The notes beneath the pieces were generated by a model that was given only the letters and a program-made list of their open reading frames with translations, was not told the origin of the DNA and ran no database searches. Both the position numbers and the translations under genes were made by a program. From assembly GCF_000204055.1 (NCBI RefSeq), contig NW_006768774.1:1317819-1381818 (forward strand): a stretch of DNA of 64,000 nucleotides, given 5' to 3'. This DNA comes from Melampsora larici-populina 98AG31 (lineage: Eukaryota > Basidiomycota > Pucciniomycetes > Pucciniales > Melampsoraceae). Position 1 is the first letter of the stretch; each line of letters starts with the position of its first letter. Of this stretch, positions 13,140-25,272 are shown one piece after another.

Positions 13140-14340
13140 CATTTCCTTATGTTTATTTTCAATTTAATTTAATTCAAAATCTATTGGGTCTTTTTTGTCG
13201 CATCTCTTCAGGTTTCGTTGTTTTTCTATATTATTTATTGGGAATCATGTCAATTTTCTTTATCTATTTATAAAGTTTATATCAAAACCTGTCAATCTTT
13301 TGTAAAGGCCCTAGAGTCTTCGACTATGATATGCAAAATTGAAACAAATAACTCAAGACTCTACTTCAGTGTTTCTGAGTCCCATCTCATCAAACGAGGC
13401 CCCGTCTAAACCATCACTGTTTGACCTCAACAAGTATCCTTGATATGCAGAAATCAGTTTGTAATAGTAATACTCATTGTGATTCATGAGCTGGTCTCAG
13501 AGATTCTTTTCCCAATTTTTTAAAAAAAAATGGCTAGAGGTTGACCATGAATGGTCCAAATTACTGTAAAGGTTTTCCAGTGAAGAAGAAACAGATATTT
13601 TCATCTGGAAACTATTGTTTTTCTTATCCTCTCAAAGATAAAAGTACCAATTCATATCCCAAAAACTTTTTTTAAATCATCAAAATCAAATCATTCTTAA
13701 AATAAATTAGACCCAAAAAAGAAAAGAATAAAAACATAGAATAAAAATAAATACTTCATGAACTTCTCTAGAATTCCAAGTGAAATCTTTTTTTGTCGAT
13801 CTCCAATTTTCACTTCATCTTAACTCAACTCAAAAACCAAAAAAACCTGAAAGTGTTTAAAAAGCTTTTCATAACATACAATCATATAATTTTAATCTGA
13901 GCAAAGAAACACACACCCACAAAAAGAAAAAGAAAAAGAGAGAAAGAAGAAGAAGCAGAAGAAGAAATGAATTCCCCAGACCCAAATATAAGAAAAGTTC
14001 ACAAAACAACTAATTAATCCAAAAAAGAAAAATCTAAAGTGAAAAGAAATCCTCCCCTTGCTGAGTTTACCAAAAAAGGTTAAAGAATCATAAACCTTGA
14101 ATTTATTTACTTTACATGATCTTTCCTTTTTGCTTCTCTTTTTGGAGTATCAATAGACCAGTTCACCAAGTTTGATTTCTTCTTCCGAGTGACTATTCTC
14201 CTTCACCTTTAATAACTGACCAAAGGTTCACCATCAAGATCAATGTGTTGGTACTAACCCAAAGTAAAGAAAACCAAACACATCAGTTGATATCTTAGAT
14301 AAGAACCACCCCAACAAGAAAGAAAGAAATCAAAAAAATA
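13140..14340. other. Convergent intergenic region, A-rich
   Basis: It separates the convergent ends of paralogue 1 and the CAS1-like gene. The DNA is A-rich with purine runs (AAAAGAAAAAG) around 13920-13965, and no coding signal was found. It should hold the 3' UTRs and polyadenylation sites of both genes. Confidence 0.6.
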
Positions 14341-17051
14341 CTAACAGATATGTCCAATAGAATCAGCATGACTTGGATACAACAAGTTCAAGATCCATAA
14401 ACCACACAAAAGAATCAAGAACCTAAACCATAACTTCTTATCAAATGCATCGATGATCCAAATCCAGAACCGATTCAATACACCATTCTTTTCATATCCC
14501 ATTGATAAAACCCTTTGAGCTGCTTCTTTTTGATGATCGGTTTGTACATTGATCTCATCTGATTCATTTGGATTATTAACTACTGGTAATGGAACGTACT
14601 CAGCTGGTTGAGTGCTATTTGGTGTACTCTTTGATTTAGATGATGGTTTATTACAAACCCAATCTGTTAGATTGCCTGTTTTGATTGCCACTTGATGACT
14701 GATAAACACAAAGACAATAGATGAAAGTATAAAGTTTAAGGTTCTCCATCGATTCCATGGGATCATGACCAGGATACCTTTAGTGTCAGCGCCAAGCCAG
14801 AAATGAAACTTTTTTTTGACAACAAACAATCAAAGTATCAGTATCTTGTCATATTCAAAGTGATCTCATTTTTCGAGGAATTCAGCAACTGACCTGTATG
14901 ATGAAAGTTTCAAGAGAACATTGTCCAATAAACACAAAAGCCCTACTATTAACGCTTCTCAAAAAACCCGTCGAGTTTCTCAATATAATAAAGCTCGCGA
15001 TCGGAATGATTGAAGTATAAGGATGAGTTTGATTATATTCCAATTTGTTAGACCGAGTGAGCTCAAACCAAAAGAACCAAACTATACCAAGTCCACTGAG
15101 AATAATACTTGCAGTCCAAACTTTCTGCCACGTTTCCGGATTCCGTTCAATTAACTTTGACTCTTTAACTTTAATGTAAACTAAAGCAGCTATCATTCCC
15201 CAATAAACAATATACATATCTAATGTGACTCTGAAGGCCCATTCAGTTGCAAACCATTGTGTTTGAAAGACTTTGTTCAGAACTGCAAAAGTGAATTTAA
15301 GTGGTGTAGTAGATTGAAAGAGAAATGTAACGAGCGTGGCTGATCCGATCAATTTGACAATCAGAAAATCTAGCCGATCATTCCATTGATGACCAACATA
15401 CATCGTCACCCAGATAATCATAAACCACATACTCACCAGTGGAGAAAAGTAATATGATAAATAATCTGTATCCATGATATAAGCCAAGACGAGTGTAAGT
15501 AAATTAAGTCGAACCATCACACCTACGATCCGTGATAAACCGAAATCTTTCTTTTTATAAAAGAATGTAAAATGACCATAACCGGTCATAAAAAGATAAG
15601 AAGCCACACAAACTCGAATCGGATTATAAATTCCTGAGATCTTAGATGCAGATAAGTAATGATAAATCAAGATGGCGATTTGCATCCAACCTTTCCATTC
15701 GTCTGTTTGTTCACGATTCAATAGACCAAGATCACCCTTATCAGAGACTTGAGATGTAAGAATTCCAACAGCTAAACCTAGTAAATTTAATAGGCCGAAC
15801 CACCACCCATTGAATTGTTTTTGTTCTTTGTTGAAAAATGTTGTCCGATCAGCGAGGAAGATGAGTACAATCGAGTAACCAAACGCCGCCAGAGGACCCA
15901 GGTATTCATGAGCTGGGAAGAACCTCGTCCAATGCGATGAAGCCGTGTTCGAGTTCCGGTAGAGATACAGCCCAGTAGGAGCCCAGACTAAGAGGATAAA
16001 GATGATCAACCATTGTATCCAATTGGGTCTAGGGTAGTCTGAGCAACAGGTCTTGTCCAGTGGAAATTTCTTCACGAGTATATCGTTACATCGCATATTC
16101 AATAACACACGCGCTTGCATACTCGTCAATTTTTCAGAGTAGTGTAATCCGTCTGCTGTCTCTAGATCAGCTTCTGCTGTCATGAGGTTATGAACCGATG
16201 GAATAGCGATTTGGTAATCCGATTTTGAAGCAAGTTTCTGTAATGCATAATCATTCATCTGATTCACTTCTTTAAGTCCAATCGTCTTTCGTTCGGCTGA
16301 TAATTTTTCAGTCACAGGAATCTCGACTGGTAAAAGTACAATCTCATCTGCAATCGATTTTTTTTGTGATAAAGAGTATTCAAATAGTTCGTCTACTCTC
16401 TTACGCCAAAGTTCGAAAGGTAGTTGATGTCGAAGAAACCATACACCTGATCCAACTACTAAGAGTGCAGGTTGATTTGTCTTTCCGTTTCTTTGGGTTG
16501 ATTGATCGGTCAAGATCCGTTTCCAATTCGTAGTATTCAAGAAAGGATCCCAATGAAATGTCCATTCGATCCCACCAGTCGTTCGTATGACGCGATCTGA
16601 ATGTTTAGGTTGACCTTCTTGAGTGATAGTTTGATTGACCGATCTCAAAGCTCCATAAAACAATCCGCGCGTCACTGAATCACCTATGAAAATCACCCTA
16701 CGATCTTCCAAGCATTCGATCACCTCTTTCGGTTTATAAGGATGTAGCATGCATCCATCCGGTTGCCAATTTTGGTAATTCTTTCCATCTAGCCATCTTC
16801 CAGTCTGAAGTAAAGCTTTACAATGGTATGGATCCGATGCATCTATATATCAGGTTGTTAATTATCATTCCACAAACAAATCACACTCAGTCAGATCTGT
16901 CTTGAGTTTTTGATGAATCAAAACAAAAGTCATTACCTACTATGAGAAGCCTATAAGCCGAAAGACCAAGTAGGACGAGAAGAAGTGAAGCGTGACAGTG
17001 AATTGGAGTGATTCCAGTGAATCCAGTGAATCTATCGAAAAGGTTAATCAT
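14341..17051 (-). CDS. CAS1: CAS1-like polysaccharide O-acetyltransferase
   Basis: The main exons are 14894-16842 and 14341-14808, in phase, plus a first exon ending near 16938; about 840 residues in all. The N-terminal half is a lumenal SGNH/PC-esterase domain with FIGDSVTRG near the start and ADGLHYS carrying the Asp/His pair. The C-terminal half is a run of about ten membrane helices (for example WIQWLIIFILLVWAPTGLYL), the acyltransferase part of Cas1p and animal CASD1. Cas1p O-acetylates capsule glucuronoxylomannan in Cryptococcus; in a rust the target is probably another cell-wall or secreted glycan (inference). The 5' end is uncertain: the ATG at 17051 opens a good signal-anchor start, but its frame meets stops just before the donor, while a shift by one base restores a hydrophobic segment that splices in phase to exon 2. 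See the finding on this. Confidence 0.88.
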
Positions 17052-17687
17052 GATGAAGATCAACTGAAGAAAAAAGAAAATTAAAAATTAAAATCAAATT
17101 CACTCAAACTCAATCCAATACAGTCAAACTACAACTTGTCACACCACTCTCACTCTCACTCTCTGATTCACTAACACACTCAAGCTTCATCCAGAGTCTC
17201 AGACCACATATACGCCAGCTCAATGGGATATCAAAAAGGCAATCAAATTGGTTGTAATCTGTAGCACCACTCATTGTAAATATCTCCAATTCAAAGTATC
17301 ATCACGCCAATGTAAATCTCATGAATATGCAGAGTAAAACAAAATCCGATCAATTTTATCAATTTCACAATTTAGGAACCACCCTTACACTCCAAAGAAA
17401 AACAAAAAGACTCTTTACTAATCAAGTGAAAATTTTCAAAAATCTCTTTACTTCCAAAAAAAAAGGAATCAAACATTTTAATCGTGATGATAAATGATGA
17501 TGTTTATAAAAGAAATCAAATTAAATATCAAAGAAGCCAAAAGAAAAACAGGAAGTCCAAAAATTCTAATCTATATCAAATCAAAGTTCAAAAAGTGAAA
17601 TTAAAATAAAAACAAAAGCTTAAGATCATATGAATACAGTGATGGGATTGTGTTTTTTCTTCATATCCTTATGTCTATACAAAGACT
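17052..17687. other. Intergenic, A-rich
   Basis: This is the upstream region of the CAS1-like gene and the 3' flank of paralogue 2, both on the minus strand. CACTCTCACTCTCACTC near 17150 on the plus strand is a short pyrimidine repeat in the promoter region. No further gene is seen. Confidence 0.55.
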
Positions 17688-19640
17688 TCAATGTATGATT
17701 TGTGGTCTTGGTTTGGCTTTGACATTTTCCTTTGACATTACTGTTCTTCGTAATCTACAGAGAGTTGGTCAAGAGAATCCAAATGAGAATGTATCACATC
17801 TATGCATGAGTGAGACAAGGTGAAGCAAGATAAGAGACTTACTCCCATAGTATCATTTCACCCCATAATACATTACCAGGTGCTGCACGAGGATGTAAGA
17901 TATCCCTGAAATGGTTTTCTTGACCCAACATCATCCGACCTGATCAAATCCAATGTGTGTTGATCAGTAGAGAACTTTGAATGTATGCTCAAGAGGAAGA
18001 GAGAAAGATCTAACCCCAATTATCAATTTGTAATCGAGTAGACAAAGCTCCAGGTTTTCGTTGTAATTCACCCACCACATATCTCGCAAGTTGATCAAGT
18101 TGTTCAACCCGACTATAAGGTGCCAATGTATGTCGAAGTGGGTGATGTAAAGTACGCCAAAGGATTGGAGAAGAATGAGGGAAGCGAGTAGCGATGCCTT
18201 CTAAAACTTTAAAAGCTCTTTCTTTCCACCAACCTAATCGATCTTCAGTAAGTGTTTCATAAGGAACTTCACTTGAATCATCAATCCCATGTCCCAATGC
18301 TCTTGAATCATCTTCTGTCCATTGTCTCAAATCCCAAAGTCCTGATCCTACTTCAAGTAAATCAGGTGTAAGGATTTGAGGTGCATTTCTTTCTTTTGCT
18401 AAGTTTTGAAGAAGTGGTAAGAGAATGTGGTCTACACGATGAAGGAATCCAGAAGGTGGCAAATCTAAAGAGAGAGAGAAAAAAATCAAACATTTACTAC
18501 TTTGAATCTACCTTTTTTCTTTCTTTCATGAGTATTACTTACACCAATCTTCATTTGAAAAAAAGTATCCAGATTTATATGGTTCAAGTCCGTACGTAAA
18601 GAGGCTCACGATTCGAAAACCATAGATAGGTACTTCGCAAACCCATGGTTTTGTTCGAATGTTGTCCCTATATAAATTGATTTCTTCCATCAGCAATGTT
18701 TTCCTTCAACTCTTTCATAAAGAATGGATAGTACTACTGACCGCTTGGCCCATTCCTCTTGCTGCTGAGCAAATTGAGATCGTTTGTCCATAGGCCAGTC
18801 ATCTGGTGTTTTAGAATGATCTTCTGAGTCAAAAAAGTAAGGTGGTGTGGTGAGATTAGAATTAGGATCGACGTGAAAAGATTGAGATGGTGCATCGGGT
18901 GTTGATGGTGATGGACTACGCCCTACGTCAGAGACAGGATGAAATGGTGGTTCAATTGACGCTGAGAGCAAATCACAAAAGTCTCTCAGATGAAATCTAG
19001 CCAAATCAAAAAGAAACCAAATCGCATCAGTCTCAATTTCAGTCCAGGGTTTTCATCTGGAATTTGTGAATTTTTGTTTTGAAACTGACCTATCGATTGA
19101 ATCACCAATCAGAACGATAGTACGGTTTTGTAGCCAGGGAAGTGCGCGAGGAGATTTATGATCATGACCACGACTATAACGCTGTAGATCTTCGACTAGT
19201 TGTTTGAAAAGATTTTCCGGTTGGCAATCTGGTCTGAATGTTTTCCATGTATTATTGAGATAATGTTTTGAGTCATAATTGATATACCCAGGTTCTTCGA
19301 AAGGATTACAGCCTCCATCATAATTAAGTCTAGGTGATGCAGCACACCAGGTGCCTGAAAAACTAGTTTTGACCTCTTCTCGTTTCGACTCTGGATGAAG
19401 ATCGATTTGCCAAGTTACAAAGATTACAAAGATGATGGTCAAACAACAGATAATAGGTGTGATTCGATTTGTACAGATTCGATTTTTTTCCAAAGGTGGT
19501 GGACTGTTGTAATTGATTGAGTTGAAAATTCTTGATAATCGAGTTGGAGATGGAGATGGAGGATAATACTCTCGTTGTTCATGATCTGGTGGTGATGAAT
19601 CTGAATCGCTGATAGAGATATAAGGAATATTATTGGACAT
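17688..19640 (-). CDS. Membrane-anchored SGNH/PC-esterase-like protein (paralogue 2)
   Basis: Six exons (19090-19640, 18742-18996, 18543-18667, 18015-18464, 17843-17939, 17688-17754) join in phase and give 514 residues. The start is the ATG at 19640. A disordered Ser/Pro-rich tail precedes one hydrophobic segment at about 60-80 (IICCLTIIFVIFVTW), a likely signal anchor. The GDS motif is IGDSIDR (Ser181) and the Asp/His motif is RDILH (Asp473, His476). The protein aligns along its length with paralogue 1: RFHLRDFC against RWHLFDFC, LWDLRQW against FWDLRQW, WRTLHHPLRH against WRSLHHTQRH, and LGQENHFRD against LGQEHHFRD. Four intron positions and phases are shared; one intron (18668-18741) is extra here. 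Function as for paralogue 1: a glycan acyl-esterase or transferase of unknown substrate. Confidence 0.85.
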
Positions 19641-20800
19641 TTTGTTTAGAGGATCTTGAAGGAAGTTGAGGAGAAAGTATAGGTTTCAATTCGAGTTGAT
19701 TTTGTGGTGAGTAAAGTCGTAGAACACAAAGCCAAGATCTCGCCTCAGTTGTCCAGAAGTTTTGTTAAGATTTCGTTCAGCCCTGCGTACAATCTTGATT
19801 TCTTTTGAGCCCCCTTCACTCAGCCTTTCAACGTGCGCCACGAAGGCACCACAAACTCACGAGAATGTTTTAGTGGGATTCCAATGGAGACAAATCTTCT
19901 TGAGTGTATTGCAAAAAGTACCGTGGCTGTCAGAAGCAAGATCCGGTGGCGTACCATATCAGGCCCAGGGTCATGGCCTGTCATGGCATGTAATCTGCTT
20001 CCGGCCCAATGGAAAAGCCCTGGCAGAGCCCCTGGACAATGTGTAAACAGGCTCAAGACTCGGGAGATGTGGGTGCATGAGACTACATATTTGATCCCCT
20101 ATCTGCAGAAGCAAGGGTGTCACTATACTATACCAGTATCGGTATAGTATCGGTATAGTATCGCAACCCGTTACTATACTGACCACGATACTGGTAAAAA
20201 AGGACCGATACTATACTACACATGTAGCAAAGTATAGTATTGGTCTTCTCAACGATACACCACGAACCCCCCTCTAACTGGTCCTCAGCCGGGGTCGAGT
20301 CACGGTTGAGGACCGGGTTTTTCGTTGGTGGTGACCATCGTTGGCCACACGTGGCCGTTTTACGGTGTTGGAACCCGTGTTTTGCAAGACTGGTGATTGA
20401 ACCAGTTGTCACTTGCTCGAAACTGGTTGAGGCCTTCAACCATCATTCGTCGCAAGGATATGAATGCCTCGTTTTATTTACTAATAAATTTTGTCAATTG
20501 GTAATTGTTTAATGAAACACAAACAGAATATAATATTTCAGATGACTTCAAGTTAATTGCTATAATTGAAACAACTCAAAAACATAAATTCACATTGAGA
20601 TTGATGATAAATGAAAATAAGATTTGACAACGATACAAAAAATTTGAAAATAAGGATAAAAAAAACGAGGTAAAAGAAAAAAAATGAGGGAAAAGACATA
20701 TGTATCAAAGAGCCATTGATAAAAGATAAAATAAAAGATAAAATGATAAATGAAAACATTGACCAAACTGGTCTATATGTCATAGAACCATACATCAAAC
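19641..20800. other. Intergenic, repeat debris
   Basis: From about 19760 to 20440 the DNA is GC-richer than its surroundings, with no intact gene. It includes the short ATAGTATCGG-type repeats listed below and a CGGTT-rich stretch (20270-20430) resembling words near 4300-4600 and 5600-5740. The last 350 bp is plain AT-rich DNA. Confidence 0.45.
20121..20250. repeat. Cluster of direct and inverted CCGATACTATAC-type repeats
   Basis: The word CGGTATAGTAT occurs twice in tandem (about 20140-20161). Its reverse-complement form, CCGATACTATAC, recurs near 20204, with further variants (CCAGTATCGG, GATACTGG, GTATAGTATTGG) between. Together they can fold into several hairpins. This may be a short foldback element. 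Confidence 0.6.
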
Positions 20801-23125
20801 CTAGCCTTCGACGAGTACATGCGACGCCTCTTCGGGTGACTGTTCCGTTCCAAAAGTCTGATTCAAATACTCGATTTCCTCCTCAATTTGTGCCTCACTT
20901 GGCAGCGAGAAGTCGGTAGAATCCTTTAATTGGGCAAAATTCTTGGTCCCATCGATTCGATCGATGTCATTTTGGTCACACAAGGTAAAAAACCTGTAAA
21001 ATTACCCTTGATAAGCATAAGCATTTTAAAGGGTGTAGTTATTCATTAAGATATAGCATGACCTACGCGTGACGATATCGCGTGGATTTACTTCGTAAGT
21101 ACTCCAGTTGTTCATCAATGACGTCCCACAAGGATCGGCTGCCATACTTAAAATTCTTGTTATTACAGTTTAACCCCCAGTGGATTGCCTGCATCCTCTG
21201 AGAGGAGGACCCGGACAAAGGCAGTGGTAAGTTGTACATAAGTTGCAGATAGATGAACAACATGATGAACTTACCACCCATGCATATCGTGATGATCGAA
21301 GGTAGCCCACTTTGTCAAGTACCTCTTTGGTAACGAGGACTTGACCACTGACACCATGTTCCTTTTGGTACAGCTGTGTATACGGGGGAGTCTTTCGATT
21401 CAGTGATATTTCCATAAGCCAAGATAACAAGTAACTTACTTTGACAATAACCGTGTCAAGAATAGGCACTGGTGCATCCACACGTGGCGTTTTTCGATCC
21501 GGAAGATAAATGTTTTGAAGGAGCTGAGAAGTTTCGGTCAGGAAGGTGGACACTTCATGCCAGTTATAAGTAAGACATACCACAGTTTCAAAGTCCTTTC
21601 TGACCTCCTTCAAAGCAGTATTCACCAAAGAATGAAAAGCACGACTCGATTTGTTGTCCGGATCGACACCATATCGTGGTGGAAGATATTCCTTCTTCCA
21701 TTCGGATGGTTTACCTAAGATCTCAGTCTGACGTGAACAATGTATCAGTTCTTGAAGAATGACGTGAAAACAATGGGAAGCACAATTACCATGACTTTCC
21801 CATACAAACAGAAGGGTAGCGGGTCCTCATTGATGACTTTGTTCTCCTTAGCGGTGTATGCCTGGATATCGCCGTCCATGATCTTCTTGACCGCTGTAGA
21901 ACGAACAACTGCCTGTAGAGATGATGACAATGCATTGATCCAGTGTCAGATTAGTTCGATTACACATGTATAACATTTATTTAAATGGTACTTAGCTAGC
22001 AGACGGCTTACTTTGAGCTCGGTATGCTCTTCGTCTTTCCAAGAACTGCCTCTTCCACGAGATATTTTGCTTATTTGTTGCTTGATTTCGTCAAGCTGAT
22101 TTGATAACACTACCATCTCTTGGCGCATGGATAGTGTGGCAACCACGCAGGCATGGAATTGATCGTCACTGCCAGTAACCTGTGAGATAAGATGATGAGT
22201 TCCATGTTCTGTGCGTTATTCAGTTCATCTTACTCACATTACATAACTTTCGTCCAACCGTGCGAGCATCTTGATCAAGATCAGCCCAATTAGCAATGCG
22301 TTCGAAAGATTGGGAATGAGCGGCTGTCATATGGGAAGGTAAAGCAGTCTGTCCGCTATGGTTCTTCGACATAGTTCGAGCAGCGGGGCGGACTGTGGCA
22401 GCTTTGGTGGCTAAGTTCACATAAGCTGATATTATCAATATCCTTCAACTTTAATAAAAAGCAGTGGAGAACTTACGATAATCGTCTTCACCTTCACTAC
22501 TATTACGTTCACTGCTATCCTCCGGTTTATAAGGACTTTCGTCGGTTACATTGTTGTCATCAGAGCCAGTGTTGAATAAATTTAAATCTTTTTGATTGAA
22601 AGGTTCTTCGGAGTCTTCTCTCTGTGACTCTTTGGCAGGCTTTTGAGGTATTTCATCATCTTCTTCTTCGTTTTTCTGATTTCCTTCGGTAGGATTAGAT
22701 AATTGAGAATTGTGACTTTCGAGTTCTTCAGTTTGTTCACGCTGATGATGTCTGTTTTGATATCGTGTAGATCGTGAAACAGAGGCCCTCGGAGTGTTGC
22801 CATGTGTCGATTGCTGAGTTGGAAGACTTGGCTGCGAACGTTTTGAACGTTGGTATGGCCTATAACGTTGAGTACGAGTGGAAACTGGAGATGGCGATGA
22901 TGGGTGGTTTTGAGTGAGTTTCCTCTTTTGAGATCGAGTGGATGCCCGAGAGCCTGAAATGCTGGGAGTGTTCCGATTGGATTGCTCTTGTTGAGGACTG
23001 ATTTGCGAAGCGATGGCCCGTTGGGACGTCTGGGTTCGTTGACTACCAGACTTCATTGGTGAAGGTGAACTTGGAGGGTCTTGAGCGAGAGGGAAGATGC
23101 GAGGAAGTGAAAAGAGAAATGACAT
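20801..23125 (-). CDS. Unknown protein, eight exons, disordered N-terminus
   Basis: Exons 22477-23125, 22238-22425, 22012-22179, 21790-21912, 21440-21727, 21275-21391, 21067-21197 and 20801-20993 all join in phase and give 618 residues, so the gene is intact. The start is the ATG at 23125; the ATG at 23055 (MKSGSQ) is an alternative because the first 23 residues are oddly hydrophobic. Residues 1-215 are Ser/Gln/Arg-rich and then acidic (EEEDDE), clearly disordered. The middle has a possible coiled coil (SMRQEMVVLSNQLDEIKQQI). The C-terminal 330 residues look folded (YLPPRYGVD, LTYNWHEVSTF, KEHGVSGQVLV) but match no family I know. It may belong to a rust-specific multicopy family or travel with the transposon-like gene 0.8 kb upstream. 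No function assigned. Confidence 0.65.
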
Positions 23126-23916
23126 GAAGTCAACAGAAGTCTCAGAAGATAATTTCAAATTGCTACGGTCCGGCCCCGTTGAACTTTTGAAATGTCTTCA
23201 ATCCCTTGATTTCACGGAAAAGATGGGATTGTTGAAGACAGCACAGCGATGAACCACTTATAAGAGAAAAGGTATAATCAGGTGGGTTTCAATGGAATGA
23301 AAGAATACCGAGTAAATATTTAGCACCTTTTGAACGCTCAGAGGATCTTTCAAAAATTGAAGGAATAATGAAGAAGATATCTTTGAAACGTTCAAAGATA
23401 TCGTCGATGGATCTTCTCCGTTTAACACGAAAAGGATATCTTAGATTGACATGTTGGTAAGGGTCTAAGATATATCAACTTGGAAGTTTATACAATTGCA
23501 GTTGTACAATATCTTTTCCTTTGGATTTCGACTCCTTTCATTTTTCTCCAATGGAAGCCAAACGATCAATGATATCTTCAAAAGGTAAAGTATGTATCCT
23601 CCTTTGAACGGCGCATATATATATCTTTGTAATTAAAAAATAAAACAAAGATATATATATTTTAGAATTCTAAATATTTGTTTGATTTATTTGAGAAATT
23701 TGTAAGTTCACTTGGTGATGCGAAGCACCATAAAGAGTTAATAAAATGTTGATACGAAAATGAGATACATAACGGTGGTTAAAAAGAATTATGTTGTGAG
23801 TTTGATCAACATCATAAAAATGAAATATCTTTTCTTCATGAATTGGAAGGGCCCGCGACCGGTTGACCGGTCGAGAGATACCTATCGACAAGTTCAGAGT
23901 TAGATGGTTGTAACTG
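23126..23916. other. Intergenic with GATATC-rich words and a hairpin
   Basis: Words such as AAAGATATC and CCTTTGAA recur between 23330 and 23590, and a perfect 16-bp inverted repeat lies at 23615-23660. No gene seen; a degenerate small foldback element is possible. Confidence 0.45.
23615..23660. repeat. 16-bp perfect inverted repeat
   Basis: ATATATATATCTTTGT (23615-23630) and its reverse complement (23645-23660) flank a 14-base A-rich spacer. On transcription it would form a strong AU hairpin. Confidence 0.7.
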
Positions 23917-25221
23917 TTACTGGCCTTGGTTTGTTTTTCTTTTCTTGTTTGTGGAAGGTTGACCTGTTTGGCTACCTAATATTTTGTCTTTTGCTTTTTG
24001 CCGCTTCTTCTCCTTTGTATCGTCTCTTTTTTTAACAGCGGCATCCCAATTCGCAAGTCCTTTCTCCACAGCCAAGACCCAATCATGCGAGTTGCTTTCG
24101 GCGAATTGAATCCTAGCATATTTACGATGCAATTCCGCTGAATAGAACGCGCCTGAATTTAAGATGTAATCCATGGTTTCCTCGTGAACCACAGCAAAAT
24201 CCAGCTTTTTCGACACTCGTCGTTCAATGATAGTCGGCCTGACCTTCTGCACATTGCATTTGCCTCGATAACAGTCATGTTGGACATTGAGAACGCCTTC
24301 AATGTCCTGCGTGTTTGGTTGAAATACAAATCACGGGTTAGAAAACTCGAGGTAGTGAAGGAAGTGATTTATATGGGTAATAACTCACATCAATTTTGAT
24401 CCAGACACTTGTATCAGTCTGCTGCAGTTCCCGCATTCCATAATATCCGCTCACCTGGCCCATTTGGCAATAGACTGCTTCAACCATTGTCTGAGAAATT
24501 CCGCAGCCTCCTACACCCCAGATTGTTTGAACTCGAGCAATGCTCCCGATGGGGTCATTTTTGGTTTTGAAAGAAATAAAAGAATTGGCAGATACTTTTT
24601 GTTGTGTTGATAAAGTGATATCTTCAAGGACTTTCCAGTCCTCCGCGGAAAATGTATTGAAGATGTTTGTTGGAATCAGAGCTCTCGAATCTGGTGGTTG
24701 GGAGCGTGCTTTCTCTGCAAATTGAAACAAGTTAAAAGCATAACAGTGGTTAAAAATGCGGCATATACATGTTATGAAAATGCTTTATATTACCACAAAT
24801 ACTTACTTCCAATTTGAATTCTAGCTTCCACGTTCCAAGAAGCGTTGTAACCTAAGGCCTTTTGAAAAAGTTTATTGTTTCGAAATAATTCTTGGACTTT
24901 TGAACCTGAACGGATGTATGTTTTGAGCTTGTGATCATATAATGTGGTTCCGGAAGCTAGCGCCCTGATCAGTTTATAACTGTTGAAAGAATTCGCAATA
25001 TCTCGTCCAGGACTTAAATGATTCGAATGAATTGATGAACTTCGTGTGTTTCCGTTATAAGATTCAAAGTTTTCTGTTGCAAAAAGGCAGGGCGGACCAA
25101 ATCGTTGAATTGATTCACATAGATGAATCAACATGTGAAACTTAGGTTTATTGCACCATTGTGCCGATAGTTTTATAATTGATATCAGAAACCGCTGGAT
25201 GAGCTTGTCGAGTTCCATCAC
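23917..25221 (-). CDS. C-terminal part of a transposon-associated-looking protein (5' part lost in assembly gap)
   Basis: Exons 24807-25221, 24389-24714 and 23917-24306 join in phase (377 codons with stop). The first visible exon starts after an acceptor at 25222-25223, so upstream exons must lie in or beyond the N gap. Recognisable segments are KPKFHMLIHL, RFGPPCLFATENFES, HLSPGRDIA and, in the last exon, DIEGVLNVQHDCYRGKC. The same word order occurs in large basidiomycete proteins often found with CACTA/TNP2-type or other large DNA transposons; I am recalling this association and cannot verify it here. The last 50 residues are Lys-rich. The reading frame is undamaged in the visible part. 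Confidence 0.6.
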
Positions 25222-25272
25222 CTAAACGATCCATGTCAGCTATTTCAGTCTGAAATAGATAAGGTGCCAAGT

